From contig CM049307.1 in assembly GCA_026874595.1 (NCBI GenBank), positions 93,970,330-94,034,329 on the forward strand: a stretch of 64,000 nucleotides of DNA. Direction: 5' to 3'. Below the pieces are notes generated by a model. The model was not told the origin of the DNA. It worked only from the letters and a program-made list of their open reading frames with translations, and did not search any database. Position numbers and translations under genes: made by a program. This stretch comes from Sipunculus nudus (taxonomy: Eukaryota > Annelida > Sipuncula > Golfingiida > Sipunculidae). Shown piece after piece: positions 37,151 through 50,200 of this stretch; the stretch's first letter is position 1; each line of letters opens with the position of its first letter.

Positions 37151-38639
37151 CGGACATCGACGCGCTTAATTCAATGACTTCTTACCCTATGGCCGACGTA
37201 TAGCTTGAAAGTTAAACTTAATACACTGATGTTCAATGACAATTTCTGGCACAACTATTAACAGTTTTTTATCATATTTTAATTTCTCGGCCAGTAATTA
37301 AACCACATTTGTACAGATTTGTACTGATCCCAACCCAGCTCAGGTTAAAGTTTAGGGACAACTCTTTATAACTCAACAACCACTCACCATATAGCTTTCA
37401 TATTTCATATATGTATTGTATATGGGGGTTAGGAATCCCACATGTAATTTTGGGGTTAAAGGTTAAGGATTTTCTGAATGCCCCGTACCAATTAGCTTTA
37501 TTGTCCTCAGACGACTTGGTTCTTGTTTCGTTACCCTGACCTTTTTACTGAATTTCAAATCCTTATCTTAATGCTTGATATTGAATGTGCTATATGCATT
37601 TTTTAACATCCTTAGCTAGTTTAACTGTGGAAAATGAACTGTTCTGGATTAATGGCCAAGTACATGTCCATTTTGTCAAAGTTTTAATCATGAAGTATAC
37701 TTATTTATCCATAAGTAATATTTACGCGATAAGCTTCATCAAACGAATATTTTATTTGCCACAAACTGATACAAAATATGATTACATTTGCAATCAGGTC
37801 TACATTACTAGTATGAAAATGTACTTTAAATTACATTTTTTATGAATTTGTTATTATATTGATCAATATAAATGATATGTAATTTTTTATTTTCATCGCA
37901 AGGGGCTAGACTCCCATTATAAAACTCTTCAAAGTGGAGGAACAGTAAATAATAAATGCAAGCGGCCTTGGACTTTTATATGACGTAAAACATATGCACT
38001 CGCGTATACAGTATGTTGAAATCCAAGAAGGACATGTAGGGTATACATTAAATGTATTTGTACAATGTGTACAGCAAACTGTAAACTGAAAGTTTATATT
38101 TCTGTTACACGTGAGTATAATAAGTGTAATTTCATAGCATATATTCTGGCCTGTCAACATTAATATATAGACTCTAATAGAAGCACGTAGTTGTTGTTTA
38201 TCCTAACACTGACACCATTATACTTCTGTGTACATGTATCATCAAGTGTCGGTAATTAATAAAACGTCAATTACAGTAACCACTTATCACCCTTGTCAAT
38301 GACGTTAACTCAAAGACCGTGTTTTGTTATTTGTATGCTAATAGAGTGACCCACATCCAGCACCCATTACAGCTATTACTGTTCTTGCTCCGATGGTTCC
38401 CATTGTTATCTTCTTTGACCACATTGGGTTATTACTTGGATACGGAACAAGCATTTTCGTTATATTTGCTAATTTTATTGCAAAATTAAGCCATGTAAAT
38501 ATGTCCAATCGAAATCATGCAAATATCAATACAACTGGAAAGAATATCATATTAATTAACTATCAGCCAAGCATCACACGCATTCTCTGTTCCATATTTA
38601 ATTGTATTCGCCAAAACAAAGTTTTGCGGATACTATGCT
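37151..38639. other. AT-rich spacer without recognised features
   Basis: Spacer inside the inverted-repeat structure. Only short random-looking ORFs and no protein motif recognised. Confidence 0.5.
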
Positions 38640-39592
38640 CTTGACCGGGTTCCGCAACCGCGTCGCGTTCCATTCCGAAATTGAACTCTGAGACAACTGG
38701 ACCGATTTTTCAGAAAACTTTACCCTATTATCGGGTCACATGTGAACTGGTGCCAAAATATTTTGCGTTGACCTCTGATATTTCCTCTCTGCAGTGCGTC
38801 CATCTATGCGTTTGCCTTCACACACATATCTTCGGACTCGTTTGACCGATCGGGCTGAAATTGTACACAAGTGTAGCGCCTGGATATATTTATATCATAC
38901 AAAATAACTGGTTGCGCCACCTACATTTATGTTTATGCTGCAAACATCCGTGCTAATATCTCAAGATTGGTAAGACGTATCGGTCTGAAATTTCGCATGT
39001 GTTTAGATCTCACATAGGTTTTTATCATACGCCCATTCAACCATTTTTGCACAGCGTCCTTCTGTTTGTCTGCCGTGGGATAAAATCATCCATATCTTGG
39101 CAGTGGTTCGACTTATCCACCTGAAAATTGTCATATGTATATAACTTCGAAAGCTTATCGGATATTGTGGCAGGAGGCGCCACCTACATTCACCTTTACG
39201 CTGCAGACATCCATGCTAATATCTCAGGACTGGTTTGACATATAGGTGAAATTTTGCATGAGTATAGATCTTAAATAGCTCTACAGCTTAACAACCATTT
39301 TTGCATGGTGTCAATCTGTTCATTTGCCTAGGGTAAAAATCACTCATATCTCAGCGGTGGTATCACTTATCCACCTGAAATTTTGCATACGTTTACATCT
39401 TGGATAGCTTTCTCTTTCAATTAACAGGTTGCGCCACCTACAATCATGTTTTAGTGGCAGATATCCATGCTAGTATGCAACACATCTCAATCTATTTCCT
39501 CTTGCCACTCAATCCATGCCTCACTTCACCCATTCCACCCTGATTTCGGCGGAAACGCGTAGTCGCTTGTCGACTACCCGTATTCTAGTTAA
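38640..39592 (+). repeat. Dispersed GGTGGCGCCACC-type repeat element, copy 2
   Basis: Matches 8270-9424 in the same orientation from TCGGTCACATGTGAACTG-like sequence to TTGCCACTCAATCCATGCCT, GTAGTCGCTTGT and TATTCTAGTT. Internal units contain GCGCCACCTACA and GCACAGCGTCC. It lies in the spacer of the 8.5 kb inverted repeat. Confidence 0.75.
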
Positions 39593-40199
39593 TTTATGGT
39601 ATTATTCCCCTAATTTGGTGTATCAAGTTATTTTATTTATAAAGTACATGTCAAATCTTGGCCTCGCACACATTGGCATCAATAATAAATGGATGTATTA
39701 TTTTGCACCTATAATAATATTCGCTTGAATTGGTGCATCAAATTTATTTTTAAAATACATGCTAAATCTTGGCCACTCACATCTTGGCATCAATAAAGAT
39801 ATATTATTTTGCACCAAACACCCTACAACTGATCATGATTTGACCGGCGGCTGCATGGGCAAATAAGTAAATTATTTATTAACTAGACAACTAATTGGGT
39901 AGCAGACAAACCATTTAATCACACTTAATAAATGCTCTAAAATAACATCATTTCTTTTTAATTTTCCAATAAGTATCGCTATCCAAATTCGATGCATATA
40001 TTTATATATGCAAACTAGTTAATAAATAACAGAGATATGTAAATTAGTTTTTAAAATGAACCACAACACATATTATGGCTGACAAGTGAAATAATAAACA
40101 ACTATTGAAATAGCCGTTAAGTGAAATATGTAGTAACTGTTTAAGTTATGTTGTTATCATATCCTCAATACATTACAAATTAGCTAGTATTTTATTCAC

Positions 40200-41880
40200 T
40201 GGTCAACTAGAGGGAAAGACAAATTACCTAAGTAAGCAAGTATTTAATCCATTTAATATATGTTTCTAAATTACATTCAATTAAAAAACAATACAATCAG
40301 TGTCCCAATCCCATCGGAAAAATACATGCGTGTTCATATATACGAAACTAAATTAATAAGTGACACAAATATGTATGTTAGCTTTAAAATTAAAAACAAT
40401 TATTACATTTTTACAATCAATGATTAATGATCAATTACATATGACCGCTAATAAGTGAATTATTAAGCAACTATTTACCTTATGATGTTCTCATGAAAAG
40501 ACCACTACCTTTAATCTCAATTTTTCTAATTGCCTAATTTATCTGCATTTTATTATTCGAAAAATATGATTTTATACAGACATACGTTATATCTTATCAT
40601 ATTTGAATAGCTTGTACTTGAAATACTTTATTTTTCTTCCATAAAAAGCCATATAATCAATACATCTATAATTATTGTATAATTAATTCCAAAATTCAGT
40701 CAAAGATGCAAATTTATGCACATTATCTAATTTAATACGTAAAGTACAACAATTGTGATAGAAGAATTTATTTTTACAGAAAAAATTACCCTAGAATCAA
40801 TCAAGAAAAATTATCTATGAAGGATTTTGAATTTTTCTTGCCTTTCCGTGTCTAAAATGTCGGTTTTTGAGTGATATTAAACCCTGGTATTTAATATTTC
40901 ATGATGGCGGACGAAAAAATGCAAACATCGATTTTTATTTATAGTTACATTAGGATCCAAAGTTATAACAAAAATTATGATTGCAAAAATTTATATGTGA
41001 ATTCCAAAGAATGGCACAAGCGTATACACAATTCGACATGAGTGTGCAAATGATAGGTTGGATCTGGAATCCTACAATAGTGATGAACGACATGGTTTTA
41101 CACACGTTGCTCCCAGTAATCGCCTTCTTCAAAAAATCTTTATGTCCCAATAAGCTTCAGAATATAAATAACATTATCTATCCAATTTATTGCAAATTAT
41201 TTACGCATAAAATAGCTTTCCTGATGAATATCATTAAAGCACTCAACCGTAACAGATACAGTTGAAGGTTATCTGATAACTGCAAAAACAGTTCCAGTGA
41301 TGACTATATGTACAAATTTTATATTATGGTAACTCTACTTGCATAAACATTTGCATGTATATACAGGCCATATAACTTAACTGTAGTTATAAATTATGAA
41401 GAATTTATGTTCCCTGTCCAAAAGGGAAAATTTAAGCAAAGAAGGATTAACCTTTGTATAACATTTTTTATTTGAGATGACAAAAAATGCGCATTTTAAA
41501 TTGAAAATTTGCATGTTTACATATATTACCATAAATTAAACAAATAAGGAATACATAATGTACAATATAAAAATCCCCATGTTATTTCCCGCATTTTGGT
41601 GCTGGTTGCATTTTTCTGTGTAAAAACAACAGAGTTATGGTAATTTATTTAAAAATTATTCTGACCTTGTTAATTAGAATGGTTACCATGGAAATATGGC
41701 AGTAAATGTAAGACAAAACACGACCTTGAGACCACGACCTTTTTTCTGGAAGTACACGAGTTCACTACTAATAAAAAATAGAATGTGTTTTGTTATACCT
41801 TGGGTTGGGGTTTGACCCATGAAACCCCTCTCTGCCGCAGGTCTATAAAGGAACTTCACAAAAACCTCCCTAGCCATTAA
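40200..41880 (-). repeat. Right arm of the approximately 8.5 kb inverted-repeat structure
   Basis: In minus sense: AAACCCCAACCCAAGGTATA, TTTCCATGGTAACCATT, GATTCTAGGGTAATTTTTTC, TGCATAAATTTGCATC, TTATTAGCGGTCATATG, TTGAATGTAATTTAGAAACA. Pairs with 33370-34770. The right arm is somewhat longer owing to AT-rich indels. Confidence 0.82.
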
Positions 41881-42903
41881 TTAAGATGCTTCAAACTTAA
41901 ATGATATCGATATTCTGATTTCCTGGCTGCCCAATAGGGTGTTTCAGGGCCAAAACTCACAGAATATAGTTCTCTGTGACCTCGTGACCTAATTTCATGT
42001 TCAAAGAAGACCGAGATAATGTTGTGACCAACCTAATAAAAATTAAGTAATATTGTGCGGTAGAATGGTAGGCCCGGGCATATGAGCATACATCTCCATA
42101 CATACGTATCCATTAGTACAACCATCCCCCGCTTAGACGGAAGGATCAGGCCTAAATCTAATCAGGCCGAAGAGTAGGAATGCAAGATCACTGGCTATGG
42201 CTTTTTCTTTGTCAGCAAAAACGCTTCCAAACATAACCCAGTATCATTTTCAGATCAGAGAAGATAAACATATTTCGTGTTCACGTACATTTCAAAGTAT
42301 TTGAATCCCCGATTGCGCTTGCGTATATTTTAAACTGTCATCCGATTGCTTTCGACATTTACATTTGTCTGTACAAGACAGATTTTAACTAACGTCAAGA
42401 AATAACACCCTAGTAATTACGTTCGGACTTATTGCATTTCGGACTTGAGCGGATGGCCTGGTGGTTTTCGAAATTGCTGCCACACGGAGATGCTGTTACG
42501 ACCCATACTGTAATAACGGCCCATAATGTAATAAAAACGACCCATAATGTAATAATGGCCCATAATGTAATAAAAAACGGCCCATATTGTAATAACCATA
42601 CCCTGCCCATATTGTTATAAAATCGCAAGTGGGTAAAACGGCCCATATTTAATAAAATCGCAGGTGGGTAAAACGGCCGATACTTTTATAATTCAAATAT
42701 CATGCAAATTAACTTAGACAATTCAAATATCGACTTATCGTGACAAGAATGTGTAAGTGAACTTACAAGTATGAAAAACCACTGGATAATATAATGACTA
42801 TCTGTTTAAAACGGTGACCAAGCTAATATGAGCGAATTATGGCCATGGTTCATGTTAATCCTTTAGTTCAGTGTTTAAATAGGATGATAAAGTATTTAAA
42901 CAA

Positions 42904-42905
<2 letters not shown>

Positions 42906-42939
<34 letters not shown>
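42906..42939. repeat. (TA)n microsatellite
   Basis: Simple TA run within the transposon interior. Similar runs at 43150-43215 (TA/TG) and 43821-43862. Confidence 0.95.
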
Positions 42940-42941
<2 letters not shown>

Positions 42942-43176
42942 GGTAGTATTACCCCCCGATGTAAAGTGCTCTATGGCCTACAGACTTTGCCCTGCCCTGT
43001 TATGTTCCAGTATCGCACGTGTACCCCGACCAATCCTATTGTGCACCCGAGGACAATAGGATCAGTGTCAGTCTTTCACATGCCCCCCCCCCCGAATCGC
43101 ACTAAATATAATCTCGTAATCTCGTAAAGTCTCGGCTTTTCAAACCACGCCGTTAGCTTCATATATATATATTGTG

Positions 43177-43211
<35 letters not shown>

Positions 43212-43693
43212 ATGTATTAGCTTTAATGGACCCAGGCGCTTAAATAAATCCTAGAAATATATATATAAAATATTAACAGATAAAATATATAAAACTCTCA
43301 TTATCGATAAATTTTAATATATTGAAACTTGAAATTTCAGTGCGTTTTGCACAATGCATCATAGAGAATATATTATAATATATTATATGATATCTCAAAA
43401 CCTCCCGAGATTTAGAAATTACAAATATAGGTACTGCTGCAATTTTTTAATGCCCATATATGCATTGGTTAAGATGTCTTAGGTCAATATGTATAACACG
43501 TCGCATAGATTAAGAGCTTTCAACACACATATTTGAAGTTAAAACCTGGATGCGTCATTCGTGCAATTCAAGAGTGACTCTTATGCAATTTAATTTTTCA
43601 AAAATAACATTACGCCAAAACAACAAAACAACAATTTGAAAATGCCGGTTTCTGTGTTCTAGAGGGAGAGCATAGGCCTCACAGCTGGGAGAT

Positions 43694-43780
43694 TCAGGGG
43701 CGTAGCCAGGATTGAGGGAGGGGAGGGGGCAATATGATTAGTGGCAGATCGAGAAATTCGAATGGGGGGGGGGCTAATAT
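43694..43780. repeat. Fragment of the GGCGGATCC-type MITE family
   Basis: CAGGGGCGTAGCCAGGATTG and TTAGTGGCAGATCGAGAAAT with a poly-G run resemble decayed ends of the CAGTGGCGGATCC element, lying in tandem. Confidence 0.4.
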
Positions 43781-43819
43781 GCATATATGGGTACTATGAA
43801 AACTGTTATGTATACATGG

Positions 43820-43865
<46 letters not shown>

Positions 43866-44224
43866 ATTATACGTTATTTTTTAGTGTATGAAAATATGAC
43901 TTTTTTATTCAATTATGAACCATGTTTTCATATAGGTTAGTAACAGGTTCATGGGGAGGGTTCACATTTGGACATTTTTTTAATATGCAATGTAAAGAAG
44001 ACATTTGGAGGCAATTGTAACAAAAAAAGAGAAATTCCTGTTCCTGAAAAACTTTTCTTATGTCTTTGCGTTATGAATTGAAACTGTAGAGAGGATAAAT
44101 ATTTAATATTTATTTTTCTTCAAAATAGAATAGAAAATTTCAATCGTTTCTAACATGTTAAGGTAAAGGCGCATATACGAATTTACGTTAATAATTTGCA
44201 AAATATTATCTTGGTAAACTTTGC

Positions 44225-44400
44225 ATTTTTCCGGGGTCCATGGGCACGACAGGACTCATGACTCCTTAGTGCACATAGCGCGGGTTCGAGTATACCGGTA
44301 TCACCAGAGGAGCCGTGAGAGTGTTCACGGTCGACCCCAACCAGGGCCTGGTACTCTGCAGTAGTTCTGCAGCTATTCATAAATATCCTTATCCTCAACT
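44225..44400 (+). mobile_element. SINE-related fragment with tRNA-like head
   Basis: CGGGTTCGAGTATACC resembles a B box, followed by GTTCACGGTCGACCCCAACC, the block shared with 56470-56815. Confidence 0.5.
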
Positions 44401-44483
44401 AATGAATTTGTAAGTAATAAACTGCAGTTAAAAAATTAAAATATATATATACTTATATATATATATATACTTGGTATTAGATA

Positions 44484-44830
44484 AAGTGAAATTCCGAAGG
44501 GACGGCGAGTACTGGATGCGACCGGGGCCATGCCGAGGAGCGATGAGATTTTTCATGTTCGGTCCCCATCCAGGGTGAGCGCTCTGCATAATGGGAAGGC
44601 TGTGCCCAACAGCCGTGTATTACATTTTTATCACAAACGAATGCAAAATTTGGCGAGATCCTCCATGTTTTGACTCAATTATGGGGATGATTACACACCC
44701 CGGACCCGCAGGTGAGGTAGTTACTGACACCAGGATATTATATAAATGACACTAAGCGTGTGCCCTGTCACGTATTCCAAACCGAGATAGATTTATACAG
44801 ATGTACAAACAGGTTAAGATTAATTAAAAA
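44484..44830 (+). mobile_element. SINE copy nested in the 42.5-45.9 kb transposon
   Basis: GGTGAGCGCTCTGCATAATG, ACACCCCGGACCCGCAGG, ACACCAGGATATTATATAAA and AAGCGTGTGCCCTGTCACG align with the 56470-56815 SINE. Confidence 0.65.
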
Positions 44831-44846
44831 AGCGATTAATTCCACA

Positions 44847-44851
<5 letters not shown>

Positions 44852-44916
<65 letters not shown>
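44852..44916. repeat. (TA)n microsatellite, 65 bp
   Basis: Uninterrupted TA directly 3' of the nested SINE, possibly grown from its tail. Confidence 0.95.
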
Positions 44917-44917
<1 letters not shown>

Positions 44918-45999
44918 GTTATTCCTTCAAACTTTGAACCATACTACAGAGAAGTAGTATAAATTTTTTTTATTAATGGAACAAGGTGACAGTATTTTGT
45001 CTACCTAACGGATCGACGAACAACTATAAAGACCTATAAAGACCACCATCTGAGCCATGGAGAGTGCCTCCCAGTAATTATTACAACTGTTTGTACAATC
45101 CATGAAAACCAGATGTTTGCAATCGCCGAGCGATCGCAAGGGAAGCCTCCTTCAGCCTTCTGCACCCTACCAACCACCCTAGCCCCACCCCCACCCCCAC
45201 CCCTAACGGTCTATATATACATATATATATTGGTCGTTTTTACAATAATTGACGGTTAATAGATTATGGGTCGTTATTACGACTCATATTGTTATAACGT
45301 CCTATATTGTAACAATGGTCAATATTGCAGTAGAAATTGCCTATTTGTTGTAAAAACGGCCAATATTATAATAATTGCCAATACCGTAATAATAAATGAG
45401 TAACATAGTAATAACTTATCCTCACCTTTACTGTAAGGAGCATGGTCGGGGCTTAAATGGGCGAAAAGGCCAATATTGTGAAAAAAATGCAGTTTAGAAG
45501 ATAATGATTAAATTCATGTCAAATTTACGTAGACAGCATAAATGTTGACTGTTTCACAGGATTTCCATTATGACTGCATCTCTTATACAAAATGAGGAAC
45601 CAAAATGGCTGTAATTTTAGAAGGTGTTCTCAAACGACATATCACCTGTTAGATTTGGGATTCATTCTTGAGCTTAAACATATGTTATTACAATATGGGC
45701 CGTTTTTCCCACTTCCCGTTTTATTACAATATGGGCAGGGTATGATTATTACAATATGGGTTGTTTTATTACAATATGGGCCGTATTACAAAATGGGCCG
45801 TTTTTTATTACATTATGGGCCGTTATTACAGTATGGGCCAGTTTTATTACAATATGGGCAGTGTATGATTATTACATTATGGGTCGTTTTTATTACAATA
45901 TGGGCCGTTATTACATTATGGGCCGGTTATTACATTATGGGTTGTGACAGATGCCTTGACGCGCACGAGCTTATCGTATCTGAATACTGCAGCTCATTG

Positions 46000-47031
46000 G
46001 AGCATTGCGGGGCCGCTTTAAAGAACTTTGAAGAATATATATAAATATATACACAAAATTTCCTTATTTTAAGGCACGTACTTGTAAGGCAGCCAGTAGG
46101 CAGTCATGAATAATGCAAGGTCAGGCTGGACTCTTCTACAGTTTCTGTAAGGATGTCCGCACGGTTAAAGATTTAAGTAAACTGTCACCTGAGAAACAAT
46201 AATGCATTACAAGCCCCGTGTCTGTGTAAATCATGTCACTTCGGTTTATAAGGGCCTTGAGCCATGACACTCTTATATCTACGGCGAGAACACGACCATT
46301 TTAATGCCACAATGCCAAACTATGTCATATATGATAACACTATGAGCATAGTGTATAAAGTGGCCTTATAAGGCAAATCTCTGTCATCATTTCTGTATAT
46401 TATAATGGCCAGGTGTATTGAAACACAGCGGCTTCTGTGACTCACGGGTAGAGGAAATATACACAAAGCTGGGAGATTTTTTTTTCTGGTGATTCACACT
46501 TATTCACGTCAATATTACATAAACATAGTCGCACGAATTAAATGTAAACATGCATAGACCGAATATAAATTTAATATTTATTTGTGACAAGTTTTCGAGA
46601 TTAAATCTTCCTCGTCTTTACACGCAAAATATTTATAAATAACACTTTACAATACTTCATACTACACTTAAAATTATTAGGAAAATAGCATAAAAAATAC
46701 ACAAAAAGATCGAATGAATGCAGATATTAAATAATGCAGGTACCTGAATACAACATGATACAAATAGATCTTATCAACTATATGAAATGAAAATAATCTT
46801 TGACACCTTACTATCTATATGTCGTTTGAAATCAGTATAATTCATTGATATCCAGTCATCATTTGAAAAAATCAAGCCATAAAAAATAAGATACGACTTT
46901 GCTTTTTGATGAAAAAAACGAGTGGATATCATTGCCGTATATTACTAAGAATAAATTATTCCTGAGAACAAGTTGCGCATGTTAGCTGGCCAACAACATT
47001 ATATTCTCACATCCGTACTCTTGTTGATTTC
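46000..47031. other. HAO1-like: 3' flank of HAO copy A
   Basis: AT-rich. A possible minus-strand poly-A signal AATAAA (plus-strand TTTATT, about 46577-46582) lies roughly 450 nt after the stop. No other gene seen. Confidence 0.35.
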
Positions 47032-47237
47032 TTATAAAGCGGGGCAGGTTTTGCCAACGCATGATGGTGGTGTTATAACGAAGGACGGGTCTAACTTGTG
47101 AGGGCGGTCAGCTCCGAGGAGTTGCATGGTGTTCAGGAATTCCTTCTGTAGGATATCGAGGATCTTCTCCACACCCTCCTGACCGCTGTGGGCGAGTCCG
47201 TACCAGACCGGACGTCCAATAAACACTGCCCGAGCAC
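47032..47237 (-). CDS. HAO1-like: HAO copy A exon 5: C-terminal exon
   Basis: 206 nt after acceptor AACAG|GTGCTC. It encodes [19 protein letters not shown] and [10 protein letters not shown], then a divergent tail ending VGKTCPAL and TAA at 47034-47032. The exon is unique in the window: no copy B or C counterpart was found. The tail lacks the family's terminal peroxisomal tripeptide. Confidence 0.92.
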
Positions 47238-50200
47238 CTGTTAGATAAACAGAAAACTTTAAACTATTCTAGATTTCCTAAACAAGCCAATGATCTTAAT
47301 CATAACAGAAAGAAAAATATATGCAAAACGCATGGATTTAATTATAATAATGTTATTTTTAATCGAAAATATGTTCTGTCTGTAAAAAGAAACATGTGGA
47401 AAGATATTATTCGTAGTTTTTTAAGCCCTGGTTATAGTAAGAACATAGCATTACTGAAAATGCTTTTAAACACTTTTCAGTATATTTTCATAATATCTGA
47501 TTTCATATCGTGAACTTGTGATATATGTATTTTTAGCATGACTATTCTCTTCTACTATTGTAGGTTACTAAATAAATAAAAAATTAATAAAATAACAGTG
47601 TAAAACGATTTTGACAGTGTTTTATCAAAATGTAAAGGGACCAATCTCTTATGAAAATTCTTACTTGATACACTTGCATGTATTTACACAGACTAGTGGA
47701 CAGAATAGTATCATTATTAATATTTTATTTTATATATGTATATATTGCCTGGTTAAAACACTAACCTGTTCCTACTTCATGCACATGTTCACACAGTCTA
47801 GTGGACAAAATATGAATGCCTGGTATAAAAGTAAACCAGGTCTTACTTCATACATGAAACGATATTAATGACTGGTTAACAACTCTTACTTGATACGAGA
47901 ATTCAAACATTCTAGTTTAATATTGCAATACATACACGTAACTATTTAGAGTTTACTCTGGCATAATATTATTTACAACGCATATCAAATGCATTCAAAC
48001 ATGAAAACAAACAAATAGAAGAAAATAGAAGGACCAACCAGCCAATTGCAGCTGATGATCCTATATTCTATCCAAGATGAATAAGTAAACCCGTGAGAGC
48101 ATCATTTTGTAAGTGCAGGTGCCATTTATACAAATTAATGGATTATATTCTTGTACAAAGGGTATACTGATAATGAGAACATTTTTCAATTTTAGGATTC
48201 AATGCAAAATATCTGCTACCTTGAACGCATTATTTTTCCGTAGTCAGTGGGGTCGAAATAATACTTTGCATCTAGATTATATGTCCTATAGACCCAGCTT
48301 GTTGACGATCCTATCTTACCTACTCTTGATTGACAGTTCGAACTATGTTGTTTATATCTTTGTGGTCTGCAATGAGGTATGGAAGAGAATAAAAGACCCA
48401 TTGCTATGATTAAACATGACTGAAATGAGATTAGCTATTTTTGCTAACCTAGAGCGATTGCTTTAGCGACGTCCATGCCTGTCCGTATCCCTCCGTCCAT
48501 GTACACCTCCACACTTCCGTTAACCGCCGCTACCACTTCACTCAGAACGTCGATGGTCGCCGGAACACCGTCAAGCAATCTGAACGTGATAACATTGACA
48601 AAAATATATACTATAATATACATTATTTGCACCTGTAAAACTAGTTGTATCATTACCGTTTAAACTAGAAATGTGATCCGAGCCTACCAGTATACCTCTA
48701 ATTGAAACCAACTTAAACTTTACTGTGCTCCACAAAGGAAACAAATCATGGGTCACCCACTCTATGGTTGTGGTCGGTCATATATTGGGATAACTGTGAA
48801 TGGAAAGAATCCTTCGTATTCAAAACATGTGAGGAAGATCCGATAACCTCTATTATTCAAAGATTAAAATACTTGTTATACTAAGCCCCCATAAATCTCA
48901 AGCGCTGAGTAAATTCCACTGAGAAATGGAAATGTACCTTCCGCCGTGGTTTGATACCCATATGGCGTCAGCCCCGGCCTTGATTGCTAATTTGGCGTCT
49001 TCACCTCGGAGGATTCCTTTGACAATTATTGGTAGACTAGTCTGGGTCCGTAACCATTTCAACTCGTTCCAGTCTTGCCCAGGATTAGTGACATCTTCGT
49101 TGCCCTTAAGCGTTTCAGGGTGATTTGGCAAGGGGCTGTTAGCAGGCCATGTGAACCAACCCCTATCAAAGTCGTAAGAGATGTCTTCAACAGGGCGATC
49201 AACTGTCAAAACCAAACCAGAATATCCAGATTGCTCTGCGCGCTTGACAAAAGATAACGTAACTTCCCGATCTTTGAACAACAGGCACTGTTGCCACTTT
49301 ATACCACCAGTCGATGCTGCTGCGATTTTCTCCATTTTGATATTAGAAAAGGAACTGAAAGCTGCTATCACATTTTTTGCTTTAGCTGCTTTGCTTGTTG
49401 CGTTCTCTCCAGCGGGCCAGGCCAGTCTGGTTAAACAAATTTACAGATTTTAATCAACAATATAATTAAAGTATACAGTATCTATATGTCCAGATTTATC
49501 GGCATAATGTTCGATTCGCTTTTTTCCCCTAGAGGTGCCATATATCGCTCCGCATGCATAAATAGAACATAGAAACAAGAAAATAGCTCTTATAAAGAGG
49601 GTTGGAATATCCAACCGGGTCTCTTATTTTACAGGAATCAAATAAGCGCGCAGCCCCTGGTGCCATGTTAATCTCACACTGGCAATTCATAAATGAGTAA
49701 TATTTTAACTCTTTCCAGTGATTACATCTGATTTAAAAAATTAATTGATTGGATTAGTTTAATAATACACATTAAAGCAATTTAATGAGATAGACGCCAT
49801 AAAACGGAGAAGAGAGGTGAGAACTATGGTAGTGATTGATCATTACAACCATATGGTAAAGATATTGAAACAAAAAGGAACTTCTGACATTTGTTCATTT
49901 ACCTTTGTGTGGCTGTTGGAGCAATACCAATGGGACACGAGACCACGTGACCGAGTATGGTGGTGGAAGTTTCGGCGCCCGCTACATCTCGGAGCATGCG
50001 TGGCCGCAGACGATACCTGGAGAAAGCGGCCTCGTTTTCACGCCTCGTCTGCTCCGTGGTGGCGCCAAACCTCATGTAGAGCCAGGCATTTCTATCCATT
50101 ACTCGTTTCGCATGAACTTTAAAATCATTCACGTTCACAAGCGGATATGTCGTATCTTCTTCTGTGACTTCCTTCAAATTAATAAAAAAAAACTAGGAAA

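Larger units (their letters stand above)
42494..45949. mobile_element. 3.46 kb TIR DNA transposon with tandem-repeat ends (Ginger-like), non-autonomous
   Basis: The left terminus TGTTACGACCCATACTGTAA mirrors the right terminus (inverse: TGTCACAACCCATAATGTAA). Both are flanked by GATGC (42489-42493 and 45950-45954), a 5 bp target duplication. Each end is an array of an approximately 20 bp unit CCCATAATGTAATAA + AACGG: about 180 bp at the left (42494-42675), and at the right about 260 bp strong (45690-45949) plus a decayed array at 45230-45470. TGT..ACA termini of TGTNR type with a 4-5 bp duplication fit the Ginger1 superfamily as described. No integrase ORF is seen. Interior carries SINEs and microsatellites. 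Confidence 0.8.

Noticed and set aside
45592-46044. 150-codon open frame on the plus strand, longest in its region
   Set aside because: It translates the 20 bp transposon-end repeat (recurrent YGPF/ITLWAVI patterns), so openness reflects repeat periodicity, not coding.
48444-48756. Open frames extending past the exon-4 splice sites of HAO copy A
   Set aside because: They read into intron sequence; the exon borders fixed by splice consensus and family alignment are 48449-48579.
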